Source: Oscillospiraceae bacterium (lineage in GTDB: Bacteria; Bacillota; Clostridia; Oscillospirales; Oscillospiraceae). From it: 64,000 nt of DNA. Positions 33,591 to 42,234 of the stretch are shown piece by piece (position 1 is the stretch's first letter; each line of letters begins with the position of its first letter). The notes under the pieces are model-generated. The model saw only the letters and a program-made list of their open reading frames with translations. It ran no database searches and was not told the origin of the DNA. Both the position numbers and the translations under genes were made by a program. The stretch lies in assembly GCA_017456645.1 (NCBI GenBank), contig JAFTIZ010000004.1, forward strand, positions 62,001 through 126,000. Reading direction: 5' to 3'.

Positions 33591-35018
33591 TCAGCTCTCC
33601 TCTCCGTTGATCAGCTTATGGCGGCGCTCCAACTGGTGCTTTCTGACGAAATGTACGATCAGGAGCACCACGCAGGTCACAATTACGACAGCAAGCAGCG
33701 CCACACCGCCGATGATCAGCCAGTTGCGCAGCGTGTCATCCTGAGGCTCTTCCCCACTGGGGATCAAAGCTGTCATATGCTCACCGGGTGCATACACATC
33801 GTGCATGACTACCAGATCGCTGACGCCAACGCAAATATCCCGGAACCAAACCTGTACAGTACCAACGATCTGCCCCTTGCACAGCGGAGCGCTGAGCTGC
33901 TGATCCTTCAGCACACAGCGAAAACTCACTTCCTCAGCGATGGTGCTGATGGGCAGCGAAGCAAAAACCGTATCCGCAGGGCAAACCGCAACCGCGCTCT
34001 CGCCACCGGCTACAGAATACTGCTGCAGCACTTGACCGGACTGCAGCACCTGCCGCACGGAGAACATATTAAAGCCGTGATCCAGCAGCGCTCTGGTTTC
34101 CTCGAAGCTGCCGAAGGTCTTAACGGATAAGCCATCCGCCGTGACCGTACCCTGAGCGCTCATGACCACCGTCAAAAACCGCTTTCCGCCGTGCTCCGCA
34201 GTGGCGATCAGGCTTCGGTCGGTGGTACTCAGAGCGCCGGTCTTGCCGCCGGTTACCCGGTTGTCGAACTGGGTCTTGACGGACTCCTTGCTCATCAGAT
34301 AATTGGTGGTAACGATGTAGCGTTCCTTTGCCTTATTGGTGGCAGGAACGGTATAATTCGGAGCGCAGAACAGCTCCGTAAACAGCTCATTTTCCAACGC
34401 CTTTGCCGTGATCTTTGCCAGATCCCGGGCGCTGGTGTACTGCCCCTTCTGGGGCAGACCGTTGGAGTTCACAAATTGGGTATTCGTGCAGCCAAGCTCC
34501 AACGCCCGCTGGTTCATCAGCTCCACAAACAGCTCCTCGCTGGAGGCAATATGTTCGGCAATGACCACAGCGGCATCATTGGCAGAGCCCACCATCATGC
34601 AGTAAAGCAGATCCCTCATGGTGATCTCCTCACCCACCTTCAGACCGGCGGAGACCGAACCGATCAGAGCTGCGGAATGCAGCACCGTGCGGCTCACCGT
34701 AACAACAGTATCGGGATCTTCCCGCTCCAGCGCGATCAACGCGGTCATAAGCTTGTTCATGCCCGAAGGATCTACCTGCAGATCCGGATTCCAGGCATAG
34801 ACCATTGTGCCGCTGTCCAGCTCATACAGAATAGCGGCTTTCGCCGTATCCAGCAGCTTATCATTTCCGTTCAGGGGTGCTTTCGCATCCAAAGATACAC
34901 ACCCCTGCTCTACCTGCGGCGTACCATCAGGAAGTTCTTCGGCAAAAGCGGGAGCTGTCACCCCCAGCAACATGATCATTACAAGGAAAAGCAGACAAAA
35001 TCTGCGTAAATTTTTCAT
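33591..35018 (-). CDS. D-alanyl-D-alanine carboxypeptidase homologue with altered SxxK motif
   Basis: A 475-residue DacA-type penicillin-binding protein, with signal peptide (ending in AFA), SxN motif ([11 protein letters not shown]) and KTG motif ([11 protein letters not shown]) in place, and a C-terminal membrane helix (about 435-458) followed by a basic tail. But the first motif reads [14 protein letters not shown], where relatives have [14 protein letters not shown]: the residue three before Lys is Gly, not the nucleophile Ser, and a Ser sits one place earlier. The protein may be inactive or use the shifted Ser. I start at 35018 with GAGGG five bases upstream. Followed by the uracil-DNA glycosylase gene. 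Confidence 0.92.
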   Translation of the reverse strand: MKNLRRFCLLFLVMIMLLGVTAPAFAEELPDGTPQVEQGCVSLDAKAPLNGNDKLLDTAKAAILYELDSGTMVYAWNPDLQVDPSGMNKLMTALIALEREDPDTVVTVSRTVLHSAALIGSVSAGLKVGEEITMRDLLYCMMVGSANDAAVVIAEHIASSEELFVELMNQRALELGCTNTQFVNSNGLPQKGQYTSARDLAKITAKALENELFTELFCAPNYTVPATNKAKERYIVTTNYLMSKESVKTQFDNRVTGGKTGALSTTDRSLIATAEHGGKRFLTVVMSAQGTVTADGLSVKTFGSFEETRALLDHGFNMFSVRQVLQSGQVLQQYSVAGGESAVAVCPADTVFASLPISTIAEEVSFRCVLKDQQLSAPLCKGQIVGTVQVWFRDICVGVSDLVVMHDVYAPGEHMTALIPSGEEPQDDTLRNWLIIGGVALLAVVIVTCVVLLIVHFVRKHQLERRHKLINGEES

Positions 35019-35046
35019 AAAATCCCTCAATATCCATTCCACGGGC

Positions 35047-35075
35047 TTGTCCGCCCGATCAAATTCGTGTATAAT
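35047..35075 (+). promoter_or_regulatory. Promoter of the comEA-like/two-component operon
   Basis: TTGTCC (35047-35052), 17 bases, TATAAT (35070-35075). Confidence 0.65.
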
Positions 35076-35132
35076 GTACGCGAGTATTATACCAGCTTTT
35101 CAATGCTTAGTCAATGCAGGAGGTCACACCTG

Positions 35133-35513
35133 ATGAAAAAAGCAAGTCTGGTGATGATCACCCTGACACTTGTTTTCTGCGCCTTTGCCGGCGGCTTTTT
35201 CCTTGGAAGGAATTTTAATCACAGCCCTGTATCCATTTCGAACGTCACAGAGCCCTCTGCCACGGAAACAGAAGCCTCTGAGCCCGCAGCCACTGAAGAA
35301 GTCGATCCCTTCCCCATCGATCTGAACACCGCCACTGCCGAGGAGCTTATGCTGCTGCCCGGCATCGGTGAAGTCCTCGCCAAACGGATCATTGATTACC
35401 GGCAGGCCAACGGTCCCTTTGAGAACGTTGCCCAGCTGTGCAACGTCGAAGGTATCGGCGAAAAGAAACTAGAATCCATCTTGGATTACGTCACAATAGG
35501 AGGTCAAGGATGA
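35133..35513 (+). CDS. ComEA-like helix-hairpin-helix DNA-binding protein
   Basis: A 126-residue protein with an N-terminal signal anchor (about 5-25), a Thr/Glu-rich linker, and a C-terminal double helix-hairpin-helix domain: [30 protein letters not shown] (in parts: [30 protein letters not shown]). This matches the DNA-binding domain of ComEA, the DNA receptor of competence, but the SLBB part of full ComEA is missing. I start at 35133 with AGGAGG upstream. Its stop overlaps the response-regulator start (ATGA), an unusual partner; comEC lies elsewhere in the window. Confidence 0.88.
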   Translation: MKKASLVMITLTLVFCAFAGGFFLGRNFNHSPVSISNVTEPSATETEASEPAATEEVDPFPIDLNTATAEELMLLPGIGEVLAKRIIDYRQANGPFENVAQLCNVEGIGEKKLESILDYVTIGGQG

Positions 35514-36190
35514 AGATACTGGTCGTAGACGATGAAGCCCTGCTGGTTAAGGGCATTCGGTTCAATTTACAAAACGACGGCTACACGGTCGTCACCGGTT
35601 CCAACGGTGTAGAGGCGGTACAGCTTGCGCAGGATCCTGAGGTCTCCTTGATCGTTCTGGACGTTATGATGCCGGAAATGGACGGTCTGACCGCCTGCTC
35701 CAAGATCCGAGAGTTTTCCAACGTTCCCATCATCCTTCTCACCGCCAAGAGCGACGATATGGACAAGCTCATGGGCTTTGACAACGGTGCGGATGACTAT
35801 CTGACCAAACCCTTTAACATTCTTGAGCTGAAGGCCCGGATTCGAGCGCTTCTGCGCCGCTCCGGTTCCGGAAAGCCCTGTGAGACCAAAACTCTAACCA
35901 TTGGCTCCATCAGCCTAGATCTGGATGCCCGCAACGCCTACCGCGCCGGTGTTCTGGTGGAGCTAACCGCCAAGGAATTTGATGTGATCGAATTTTTGAT
36001 GCGTAACGCCAACCGTGTCTATTCCCGCGAGGCATTACTGGACTCCATCTGGGCCTACGAATACCGCAGCGATATCCGCACTCTGGATGTTCACATCCGC
36101 CGCCTCCGTGAAAAACTGGAGGAAGACCCAGCTAATCCGAAATACATTATGACGAAGTGGGGCGTTGGTTATTATTTCAAAAAGAACTAA
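35510..36190 (+). CDS. OmpR/PhoB-family response regulator
   Basis: A 226-residue regulator. Receiver domain with acidic pair VVDDE, phospho-acceptor Asp in [13 protein letters not shown] and switch residues TAK ([12 protein letters not shown]); then a winged-helix DNA-binding domain ([27 protein letters not shown], in parts; [15 protein letters not shown]). The start overlaps the comEA-like stop, and the sensor kinase follows in an overlap of about 26 bases. It probably controls envelope or stress genes, as PhoP/WalR relatives do; the signal is unknown. Confidence 0.95.
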   Translation: MKILVVDDEALLVKGIRFNLQNDGYTVVTGSNGVEAVQLAQDPEVSLIVLDVMMPEMDGLTACSKIREFSNVPIILLTAKSDDMDKLMGFDNGADDYLTKPFNILELKARIRALLRRSGSGKPCETKTLTIGSISLDLDARNAYRAGVLVELTAKEFDVIEFLMRNANRVYSREALLDSIWAYEYRSDIRTLDVHIRRLREKLEEDPANPKYIMTKWGVGYYFKKN

Positions 36191-37607
36191 ATTCCGGCCA
36201 TATGGCGGTACTCACTTTCGCTACGCCATGGTCTATGTAGCGATCACCTTTATAGCGCTTCTGATCCTGAATTTATACTGCTCCTCCTCCTGCCAGCGGT
36301 TGTTCTACGAAAACAAAGAGGATACAATGGTGGAAAAATCCCAGCTTGCAGCCACGGAGATCGGTATGCTCAACGTGCTGACCGAAACCACCGTATCCAA
36401 CACCGTCAACAAATTCAGCAATCTGAAAGTCACACAACTGCTGGTAACAGATCAGGAAGGCCTTGTGATCTACGATTCCGGCTCCACCCAGTCAGGCACC
36501 CCGGTGGAGCTGACTCAAATTACAAAGGCACTGGCAGGCAACGATGTTTTTACATGGAACTACCATGACGGCGTCATGGTTTCCGAGGTTGCCACGCCCA
36601 TTATGTCCTCCGGTGTCACCGTGGGCTGTATATACATGATGGAGCAGGATGCTCAACAGGGTCAGCTGCTCAAATCCATTCAGATGGTTATTCTTAGTAT
36701 CACCCTAATTCTTGAGTTGGCTGTTTTCCTGTTCTCCGTTGCATTCTCCCACAGCTTCTCCAAGCGGCTGAACCGGATTATGACCTCCATGCGGATCATT
36801 CAGGACGGTGACTTTACCCACAAGGTAACCATGGATGGTAACGACGAACTGACCGTCCTCGGCGACGAATTCAACAATCTGGCCAAACGGCTGCAAACCT
36901 CCGAGCATAAGCGGCAGCAGTTTGTTTCCGACGCGTCTCACGAATTGAAGACTCCTCTGGCATCCATCAAGCTCCTGTCCGACTCCATATTGCAAAATGA
37001 TATGGATATCGAAACTATCCGGGAATTCGTCGGTGACATCGGCGAGGAAGCCGAGCGTCTGACCCGTATGTCCCAAAAGCTGCTGGATCTGACTCGCGGC
37101 GAGGATGTTGAAGCCGAGAAAGCTGAAATCAATTACATGGCACCTACCGTGGAACGTGTGGTGCGTATGCTCTCTCCCCACGCAAAGCAATCCCAGCTTG
37201 AGCTCATCACCAATCTCGAGTGTGACACCCCCGTCCTGATCCGTGAGGACGATCTGTACCGCATCGTGTTCAATCTGGTTGAAAACGCCATTAAATACAA
37301 CATTCCCGGTGGAAAAGTAACCGTTTCTCTGGAGCGCACTGAAGAATGGGGCATTCTGAAAGTGTCCGACACGGGCTCCGGCATCCCTGAGGATGCCATC
37401 CCACATATTTTCGAGCGATTCTATCGGGTGGACAAAGCACGTTCCCGTGCCTCCGGCGGCAGCGGTCTGGGTCTGTCCATCGTGCGCAACATGGTGCAGC
37501 GCAACGAGGGTGAGATCCATGTAGATAGCACCTTCGGTATGGGCACTACCTTCACGTTGAAATTTACCGCCTTTGATACGGAAGATACCATCGAACTGGA
37601 GCAATGA
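36165..37607 (+). CDS. Sensor histidine kinase
   Basis: A membrane kinase of 480 residues pairing with the regulator upstream. Two membrane helices (about 22-42 and 175-195) frame an extracytoplasmic domain of about 130 residues; a HAMP linker follows, then HisKA with the phospho-His in SDASHELKTPLAS, and an ATPase domain (N box NLVENAIKYN, G1 VSDTGSGIPEDA, G2 GGSGLGLSIV). The TTG at 36165 overlaps the regulator by 26 bases; the first ATG is at 36228 and would begin at MVYVAITF. The start is therefore uncertain. Confidence 0.93.
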   Translation: MVIISKRTKFRPYGGTHFRYAMVYVAITFIALLILNLYCSSSCQRLFYENKEDTMVEKSQLAATEIGMLNVLTETTVSNTVNKFSNLKVTQLLVTDQEGLVIYDSGSTQSGTPVELTQITKALAGNDVFTWNYHDGVMVSEVATPIMSSGVTVGCIYMMEQDAQQGQLLKSIQMVILSITLILELAVFLFSVAFSHSFSKRLNRIMTSMRIIQDGDFTHKVTMDGNDELTVLGDEFNNLAKRLQTSEHKRQQFVSDASHELKTPLASIKLLSDSILQNDMDIETIREFVGDIGEEAERLTRMSQKLLDLTRGEDVEAEKAEINYMAPTVERVVRMLSPHAKQSQLELITNLECDTPVLIREDDLYRIVFNLVENAIKYNIPGGKVTVSLERTEEWGILKVSDTGSGIPEDAIPHIFERFYRVDKARSRASGGSGLGLSIVRNMVQRNEGEIHVDSTFGMGTTFTLKFTAFDTEDTIELEQ

Positions 37608-37608
37608 T

Positions 37609-38367
37609 ATGAAACTGATTTCCTGGAATGTCAACGGTCTTCGAGCCTGCATGAACAAGGGCTTTATGGACACCTTCAACGCCTTAGACGCAGACTTTTT
37701 CTGCCTGCAGGAAACCAAGCTGCAGCAAGGGCAGATCCAACTGGACCTGCCCGGCTATGAACAGTATTGGTGCTACGCAGAAAAGAAGGGCTACTCCGGC
37801 ACCGCTATCTTTACGAAGCGCACGCCCCTGTCCGTGGCTTACGGTCTTGGCGAAGCGGAGCTGGATACGGAAGGCCGGCTCATCACGCTGGAGTACCCTG
37901 AGTTTTATCTTGTGACCTGCTATACGCCCAACGCCCAGCGCGGACTCGCCCGCATCGACCACCGGCTGAAATGGGAAGCATCTTTTTGCACCTATCTCAT
38001 GGGACTGGACAGCAAAAAGCCGGTGGTTCTGTGCGGCGACCTGAACGTAGCCCATCAGGAGATCGACCTGAAAAATCCCGCTTCCAATCGGGGCAACGCC
38101 GGCTTCTCCGACGAAGAGCGCAGTGCTTTCACCCGGCTGCTTAATAGCGGCTTTACGGATACCTTCCGCCACCTGTACCCTGATGTGACCGGTGCTTACA
38201 GCTGGTGGAGCTATATGTTCAACGCCCGTGCCAACAACGCCGGCTGGCGCATCGACTATTTTCTGATATCCGACCGGATTGCGCCCAGCGTCGCCGATGC
38301 CACCATTCATACGGATATCCTCGGCTCGGATCACTGTCCCGTAGGTCTGCTGCTTAATCTGGAATAA
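37609..38367 (+). CDS. xth: Exodeoxyribonuclease III
   Basis: AP endonuclease and 3'-5' exonuclease of base-excision repair, 252 residues. MKLISWNVNGLRACM, FFCLQETKLQ (metal-binding Glu), GDLNVAHQEIDL and the C-terminal WRIDYFLIS..GSDHCPVGL motifs of the xth/APE1 family are complete. It starts two bases after the kinase stop (TGATATG), so is likely read from the same transcript, and its 3' end overlaps the convergent hypothetical gene by 14 bases. Confidence 0.95.
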   Translation: MKLISWNVNGLRACMNKGFMDTFNALDADFFCLQETKLQQGQIQLDLPGYEQYWCYAEKKGYSGTAIFTKRTPLSVAYGLGEAELDTEGRLITLEYPEFYLVTCYTPNAQRGLARIDHRLKWEASFCTYLMGLDSKKPVVLCGDLNVAHQEIDLKNPASNRGNAGFSDEERSAFTRLLNSGFTDTFRHLYPDVTGAYSWWSYMFNARANNAGWRIDYFLISDRIAPSVADATIHTDILGSDHCPVGLLLNLE

Positions 38368-38737
38368 CCACACCGGCTTGTCCGTTACGAACCTCCAGAA
38401 ACGCGTTCTGCAATCGGGTCAGATACCCAAATGGCTCCTCCGGATAGACCGGCACGAACTGCCACTCCCCCGTCCGGTGCTTTGGTAGAACTCGGAACTG
38501 AAACGCGCCCTTGCCCAGTTTTTTCACCGCCAGTTTTTTTGTCAGGCCAAAGCCATCACCCATAGGAACCAGAATACCCAGATTTTCGTGATGCCCATTG
38601 CAGCACACGCTGACACGGCACAGTGTATCCCCCGAAAGCCGGCAGCTGCACCGAAACCGGTAGTAAAGCCCCTGTCGCTCCACCTGCGCCGTGCCTACCA
38701 CGTCTTTTCCCATGTAAATATCATATTCCCCATCCAT
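38354..38737 (-). CDS. Hypothetical protein
   Basis: A 127-residue protein that I do not recognise. It looks beta-rich with repeated short motifs (YDIYMGKDVVGTAQVERQGLYYRF, in parts; CRLSGDTLCRVSV; LKLGKGAFQFRV), suggesting a barrel or tandem fold. It has no signal peptide or membrane helix. GGGGGGAGC lies before the ATG. Its end overlaps xth by 14 bases (tail to tail). A mazF-like gene lies upstream in transcription with a gap of 49 bases. Confidence 0.7.
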   Translation of the reverse strand: MDGEYDIYMGKDVVGTAQVERQGLYYRFRCSCRLSGDTLCRVSVCCNGHHENLGILVPMGDGFGLTKKLAVKKLGKGAFQFRVLPKHRTGEWQFVPVYPEEPFGYLTRLQNAFLEVRNGQAGVVIPD

Positions 38738-38786
38738 AAAAGCTCCCCCCTTGGCACAACCCTATGCGCCAAAGAGGGAGCTTATG

Positions 38787-39152
38787 TTATACAGTTCGGT
38801 TGTCATTCAAGCCAAAGCTCACGGCAATAGCATCGTTCACCAAATGCATATGATCGTCATCCAGCCTGCCCATATGCTCACGCAGGCGGCGCTTGTCGAT
38901 GGTTCGAATCTGCTCCAGCAGGATCACCGAATCTTTGGATAGACCAACGCTGCCCCCGGCGATATTGATATGGGTGGGAAGCCGTGCCTTCCCTGTCTGG
39001 CTGGTAATAGCAGCGGCAATCACCGTGGGAGAATGCCGGTTGCCGGTATCATTCTGCACGATGAGCACCGGCCGGGTACCTCCCTGCTCACTGCCCACCA
39101 CCGGGGATAGATCCGCGTAAAAAATGTCGCCCCGCTTGACTGTGGTATCCAT
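38787..39152 (-). CDS. MazF/NdoA-type endoribonuclease toxin without visible antitoxin
   Basis: A 121-residue toxin-like RNase of the PemK/MazF fold. [29 protein letters not shown] contains the conserved RGD..GSEQ.G.RP..V.QN pattern (in parts) and VIAAAITSQ the second strand; the Arg and Thr linked to catalysis are kept. It is close to NdoA of Bacillus. I start at 39152 because GGAG lies ten bases upstream, rather than at the GTG three codons earlier. In Bacillus an antitoxin (NdoAI) gene precedes; here the 140 bases upstream hold no convincing frame for one. Confidence 0.92.
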   Translation of the reverse strand: MDTTVKRGDIFYADLSPVVGSEQGGTRPVLIVQNDTGNRHSPTVIAAAITSQTGKARLPTHINIAGGSVGLSKDSVILLEQIRTIDKRRLREHMGRLDDDHMHLVNDAIAVSFGLNDNRTV

Positions 39153-39293
39153 GTCGCTCACACTCCGATAGAATCATTGCCTGCGCTACCGGATAGACTC
39201 CATATGTAACGCGGCTGATACTATTGTCCCACGTACATAGAAGAATTATACGGCACCACAACCAATTTATCCTATGTCCGGTTTGGCGAAATG

Positions 39294-39854
39294 CTACACA
39301 ATCCGAAAGTCTTTGACCTCCATCGACAAAAATCTACGGTCTTTATAGAGAATCTCCGCATAAACCGGCAGATCCCCTTCTCCCAGCCAGATCTCCAGAT
39401 GCAGGGCGTTTTCCTCATAGCTGTCATCGATAGAAAGGCGGATCCGGTCACCGTCCGCTCCGCAGGCCTTCACATACCCACCCCGCAGAGCGCGAACCAG
39501 CAGCCAGCCGGCACTGACCGGCGTTACCTGCCCGTCCGCCAGCAATTCAAAGGCCAATGCCTTGTCATCAAAGGTCAGCTTCCCGCCCTCAGCGGAAATG
39601 CTGCCGGTGATTCCCGCTATGGTCTGCGGTTCCTCCACGGCAAAGGTCACATTCCCCTGTGCATCGGCTTGACACGCCACGGTGAATGTGTAGGTCTTGT
39701 CCGAGAAGTCAGCTGTGACCACCGCCTGAAAACTGCAGCTGGAAGCCGCCAGCAGCTTTGAGCGCAACACCATAGCCCTATCCAGTTCAGAATTGTTCAC
39801 GCCGCAGCCGGCCAGCAATACGACCAGAGCAAAGATTGAAACGATCCGCCTCAT
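39294..39854 (-). CDS. Hypothetical lipoprotein
   Basis: A 186-residue exported lipoprotein. The signal peptide MRRIVSIFALVVLLAGCG has a perfect lipobox (LAGC). The mature part is beta-rich (QAVVTADFSDKTYTFTVAC, KLTFDDKALAFELLADGQ) and recalls LolA/LppX-type half barrels that bind lipids, but without clear motif. It is 12 bases downstream of nnrD, in the same direction, so they may be co-transcribed. Confidence 0.8.
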   Translation of the reverse strand: MRRIVSIFALVVLLAGCGVNNSELDRAMVLRSKLLAASSCSFQAVVTADFSDKTYTFTVACQADAQGNVTFAVEEPQTIAGITGSISAEGGKLTFDDKALAFELLADGQVTPVSAGWLLVRALRGGYVKACGADGDRIRLSIDDSYEENALHLEIWLGEGDLPVYAEILYKDRRFLSMEVKDFRIV

Positions 39855-39865
39855 TTGATCCCGCC

Positions 39866-40714
39866 TTATTTCATAAGTCGCGGAAGCTCCTCCAAAAGGT
39901 CAGTAGGCAGCATGCCATACTGCCCCAGCCGCCGGGCGCATCGGTCGCCTGCAGCGCCATGAAGCCATACAGCCGCCGCTGCGGCCTGAATGGGCTCAAT
40001 CCCCTGCCCCAGCAGGCTCACAAGGATGCCGGCCAGAACGTCGCCGCTGCCGCCCACCGCCATACCGGGGTTTCCGGTGCGATTGCGATAGCAGTTTTTT
40101 CCGTCGGTGATCAGGCTTTCATGCCCTTTCAAGACCACGGTGCAGCCCAGCTCCTGAGCCAATGCGCCAGCTGCGGCCGCTCTGTCCTCACCCAACTCAC
40201 CGGCAAGGCGGATAAATTCTCCGTCATGGGGCGTCAGCACCGTAGGGGCTGTCCTTCCGCGCAGTAAATACCTATGCTTAGCCAACAGATTTATGCCATC
40301 GGCATCTATGACCACCGGACGGTCGAACTGGCGCAGTACGGTCTTCAGCGCAGCCAGTGTCCCATTGGATTGCCCCAGACCGGGGCCAATGAGAACCGCA
40401 TCCATTTTCGGAAGAAGCTGATTGATCTGCTCAACAGCCTCGGCAGCCAGCATTCCATCGCAATCCGGCAACGGAAATACAATAGGCTCCGTCAGCTTTA
40501 CAGCCTCAATGGCATAGATACTCTCCGGTACGCCCAGATACACCAGCCCTGCGCCGCAGCGCAGGGCGCCCATAGCCGCCAGCGCCGCCGCACCGGTATA
40601 GCCACAGCTGCCGCACAGCAGCAAAACCCTGCCGAAATCCCCCTTATGCGCCCAAGGATCCCGATCTGGAAGAATATCCAGCACCGATTGATGGTTCAAT
40701 TCTTTCATATTCAT
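39866..40714 (-). CDS. nnrD: NAD(P)H-hydrate dehydratase
   Basis: Repairs damaged NAD(P)H by dehydrating its hydrated form with ADP or ATP. 282 residues. HKGDFGRVLLLCGSCGYTGAAALA is the N-terminal motif (in parts), DAVLIGPGLGQSN the second, PTVLTPHDGEFIRL the third, and VGGSGDVLAGILVSLL the ribokinase-like signature. The epimerase half (NnrE) that is often fused to it is missing. ATG at 40714 or two codons later are both possible. Confidence 0.94.
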   Translation of the reverse strand: MNMKELNHQSVLDILPDRDPWAHKGDFGRVLLLCGSCGYTGAAALAAMGALRCGAGLVYLGVPESIYAIEAVKLTEPIVFPLPDCDGMLAAEAVEQINQLLPKMDAVLIGPGLGQSNGTLAALKTVLRQFDRPVVIDADGINLLAKHRYLLRGRTAPTVLTPHDGEFIRLAGELGEDRAAAAGALAQELGCTVVLKGHESLITDGKNCYRNRTGNPGMAVGGSGDVLAGILVSLLGQGIEPIQAAAAAVWLHGAAGDRCARRLGQYGMLPTDLLEELPRLMK

Positions 40715-40725
40715 ACCACCCTTTG

Positions 40726-40760
40726 AAAAAACGGAGCTGAGGATATTCCGCAGCTCCGTT
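40726..40760 (-). terminator. Terminator after the Mrp-type ATPase gene
   Basis: ACGGAGCTG (40731-40739) pairs with CAGCTCCGT (40751-40759); on the minus strand a T run (five) follows. Confidence 0.85.
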
Positions 40761-40765
40761 CAATT

Positions 40766-41590
40766 TTAGTTCGCAGCCTCAATAGCGGCGATGACGCCGT
40801 CCACATTGGCGGTATCCATGCTCTCCATCTGACCGTTATCGTAGCTCTCAGCCACCTTGGGATCAATGGGCAGCCGTGCCAGCACCGGCAGACCGAAGGA
40901 AGCAGCCACTTCGTCCAAATGGCTCTGGCCAAACACATTGATCTTCTTGCCGCAATCGGGGCACCGGAGATAGGAATAGTTCTCCACAAAGCCCAGCACG
41001 GGAATGTGCATCATGTTCGCCATCTTGACCGCCTTGGAAACGATCATGCTCACCAGATCCTGAGGGCTGGTGACGATGACGATACCGTCCACCGGCAGGC
41101 TCTGGAACACGGTCAGAGGCACGTCGCCGGTTCCTGGAGGCATATCTACGAACAGATAATCCACATCCTCCCAGATCACATCGGTCCAGAACTGCTTGAC
41201 AGCACCGGCGATGACCGGGCCACGCCAGACAACGGGATCATTGGGATTATCCAGCAGCAGATTGATGGACATAACCTGAATGCCGCCCTTGCTGAGGGCA
41301 GGATAAATGCCATCCTCATTGGCACCCTGGCACTCGTTGACACCGAAGGCCGTTGGTGCGGAAGGGCCGGTGATATCCGCATCCAGAACGCCCACGCGCT
41401 TGCCCTTGCGGGACATGGCCACTGCCAGCATGGAAGTGACCGTGGACTTACCCACGCCGCCCTTGCCGGACACAACGGCAATGACTTTCTTTACACTTGC
41501 CTTGGGGTTCAGGGTAGCCAGCAGGCTCTCAGCCTTGCGCTCGCTGCAATCACTGCCGCAGCTGCTGCAATTACCATTACAAGAACTCAT
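40766..41590 (-). CDS. Mrp/NBP35 family iron-sulfur carrier ATPase
   Basis: A 274-residue P-loop ATPase that carries and hands over Fe-S clusters. Cysteines at the N-terminus (SSCNGNCSSCGSDCSER), deviant Walker A SGKGGVGKSTVTSML, DADITGPSAP, FVDMPPGTGDVPLT, and the cluster-binding CPDCGKKINVF (CxxC). Homologous to Mrp (ApbC) of bacteria and Nbp35 of eukaryotes. AAAGGAG precedes the ATG at 41590. The gene is alone, ending in a terminator. Confidence 0.94.
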   Translation of the reverse strand: MSSCNGNCSSCGSDCSERKAESLLATLNPKASVKKVIAVVSGKGGVGKSTVTSMLAVAMSRKGKRVGVLDADITGPSAPTAFGVNECQGANEDGIYPALSKGGIQVMSINLLLDNPNDPVVWRGPVIAGAVKQFWTDVIWEDVDYLFVDMPPGTGDVPLTVFQSLPVDGIVIVTSPQDLVSMIVSKAVKMANMMHIPVLGFVENYSYLRCPDCGKKINVFGQSHLDEVAASFGLPVLARLPIDPKVAESYDNGQMESMDTANVDGVIAAIEAAN

Positions 41591-41648
41591 TTACATTCGC
41601 TCCTTTGAAAATTGTCTTTGCTTATTATAGGACTGTTAAAAGGTTGTG

Positions 41649-41864
41649 TCAACTGTTGAACAGTTCCTCCAATGCCGATTCGTCCAGAATCTCACCGTCG
41701 CTCACAAATTTTTCAATTTGTACATCACCGTCACGCATAAATTCCACTTCCCAGCGCCGACCAGGAACGGCGATCTCCACCATGATACTATCACGTACTC
41801 TGTTCAGTCGATAATATATATCGTTATCCTCTAGCTTTTGTAAAAAATCCAACAAATTACTCAT
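41649..41864 (-). CDS. Hypothetical small protein
   Basis: An acidic 71-residue protein that I do not recognise. NLLDFLQKLEDNDIYYRLNRVRDSIMVEIAVPGRRWEVEFM suggests a helix followed by a beta hairpin (in parts), with an acidic helix at the end (LDESALEELFNS). Its start overlaps the DUF2500 stop by 8 bases, so it is the last gene of the comEC operon. It may be an immunity-like or regulatory peptide; no evidence supports either. Confidence 0.65.
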   Translation of the reverse strand: MSNLLDFLQKLEDNDIYYRLNRVRDSIMVEIAVPGRRWEVEFMRDGDVQIEKFVSDGEILDESALEELFNS

Positions 41865-42231
41865 GATATTTCCTCACAAATCCCAAATACCGGGTGCCCT
41901 GGAAGGTCAGGTCGCCGATATCTCCCTCCACCAGCATGCCGTACTCCTGGCCGCTGACGTGAAGCTCCATTCGATCGCCACTTGCAAACTGGAAGGTGGC
42001 ATAATAGGTGGTGGAAGTGGATGTATGGCCCACATGGCCCGTTCCGTGATGGTGATGATGCCGGGAAACATTGGTGCGCTTGGTGACCACAGTAGCCGGC
42101 ACAGTCAACCGGGGCGAATGGTTGTTATTATTCCACTCCCTAATCCCCTTCACCGCCGTCACAACGAACACGCCAATCACAAGGAAAAATACCAGAAAAA
42201 ACATGATTTGAAATAATCCAAATGAAAACAT
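41857..42231 (-). CDS. DUF2500 membrane protein
   Basis: A 124-residue protein with one N-terminal helix (about 6-28), then a His-rich loop (HHHHHGTGHVGHT) and a beta-rich part with YYATFQFASGDRMELHVSGQEYGMLVEGDIGDL (in parts), which fits DUF2500. Function unknown. It sits three bases after the ABC-F stop, same strand. The histidine run may bind metal, but that is inference. Confidence 0.87.
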   Translation of the reverse strand: MFSFGLFQIMFFLVFFLVIGVFVVTAVKGIREWNNNNHSPRLTVPATVVTKRTNVSRHHHHHGTGHVGHTSTSTTYYATFQFASGDRMELHVSGQEYGMLVEGDIGDLTFQGTRYLGFVRKYHE

Positions 42232-42234
42232 TTC

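Noticed and set aside
39153..39293. MazE-like antitoxin before the MazF-type gene
   Set aside because: No open frame with a ribosome site or antitoxin-like sequence could be found in the gap.
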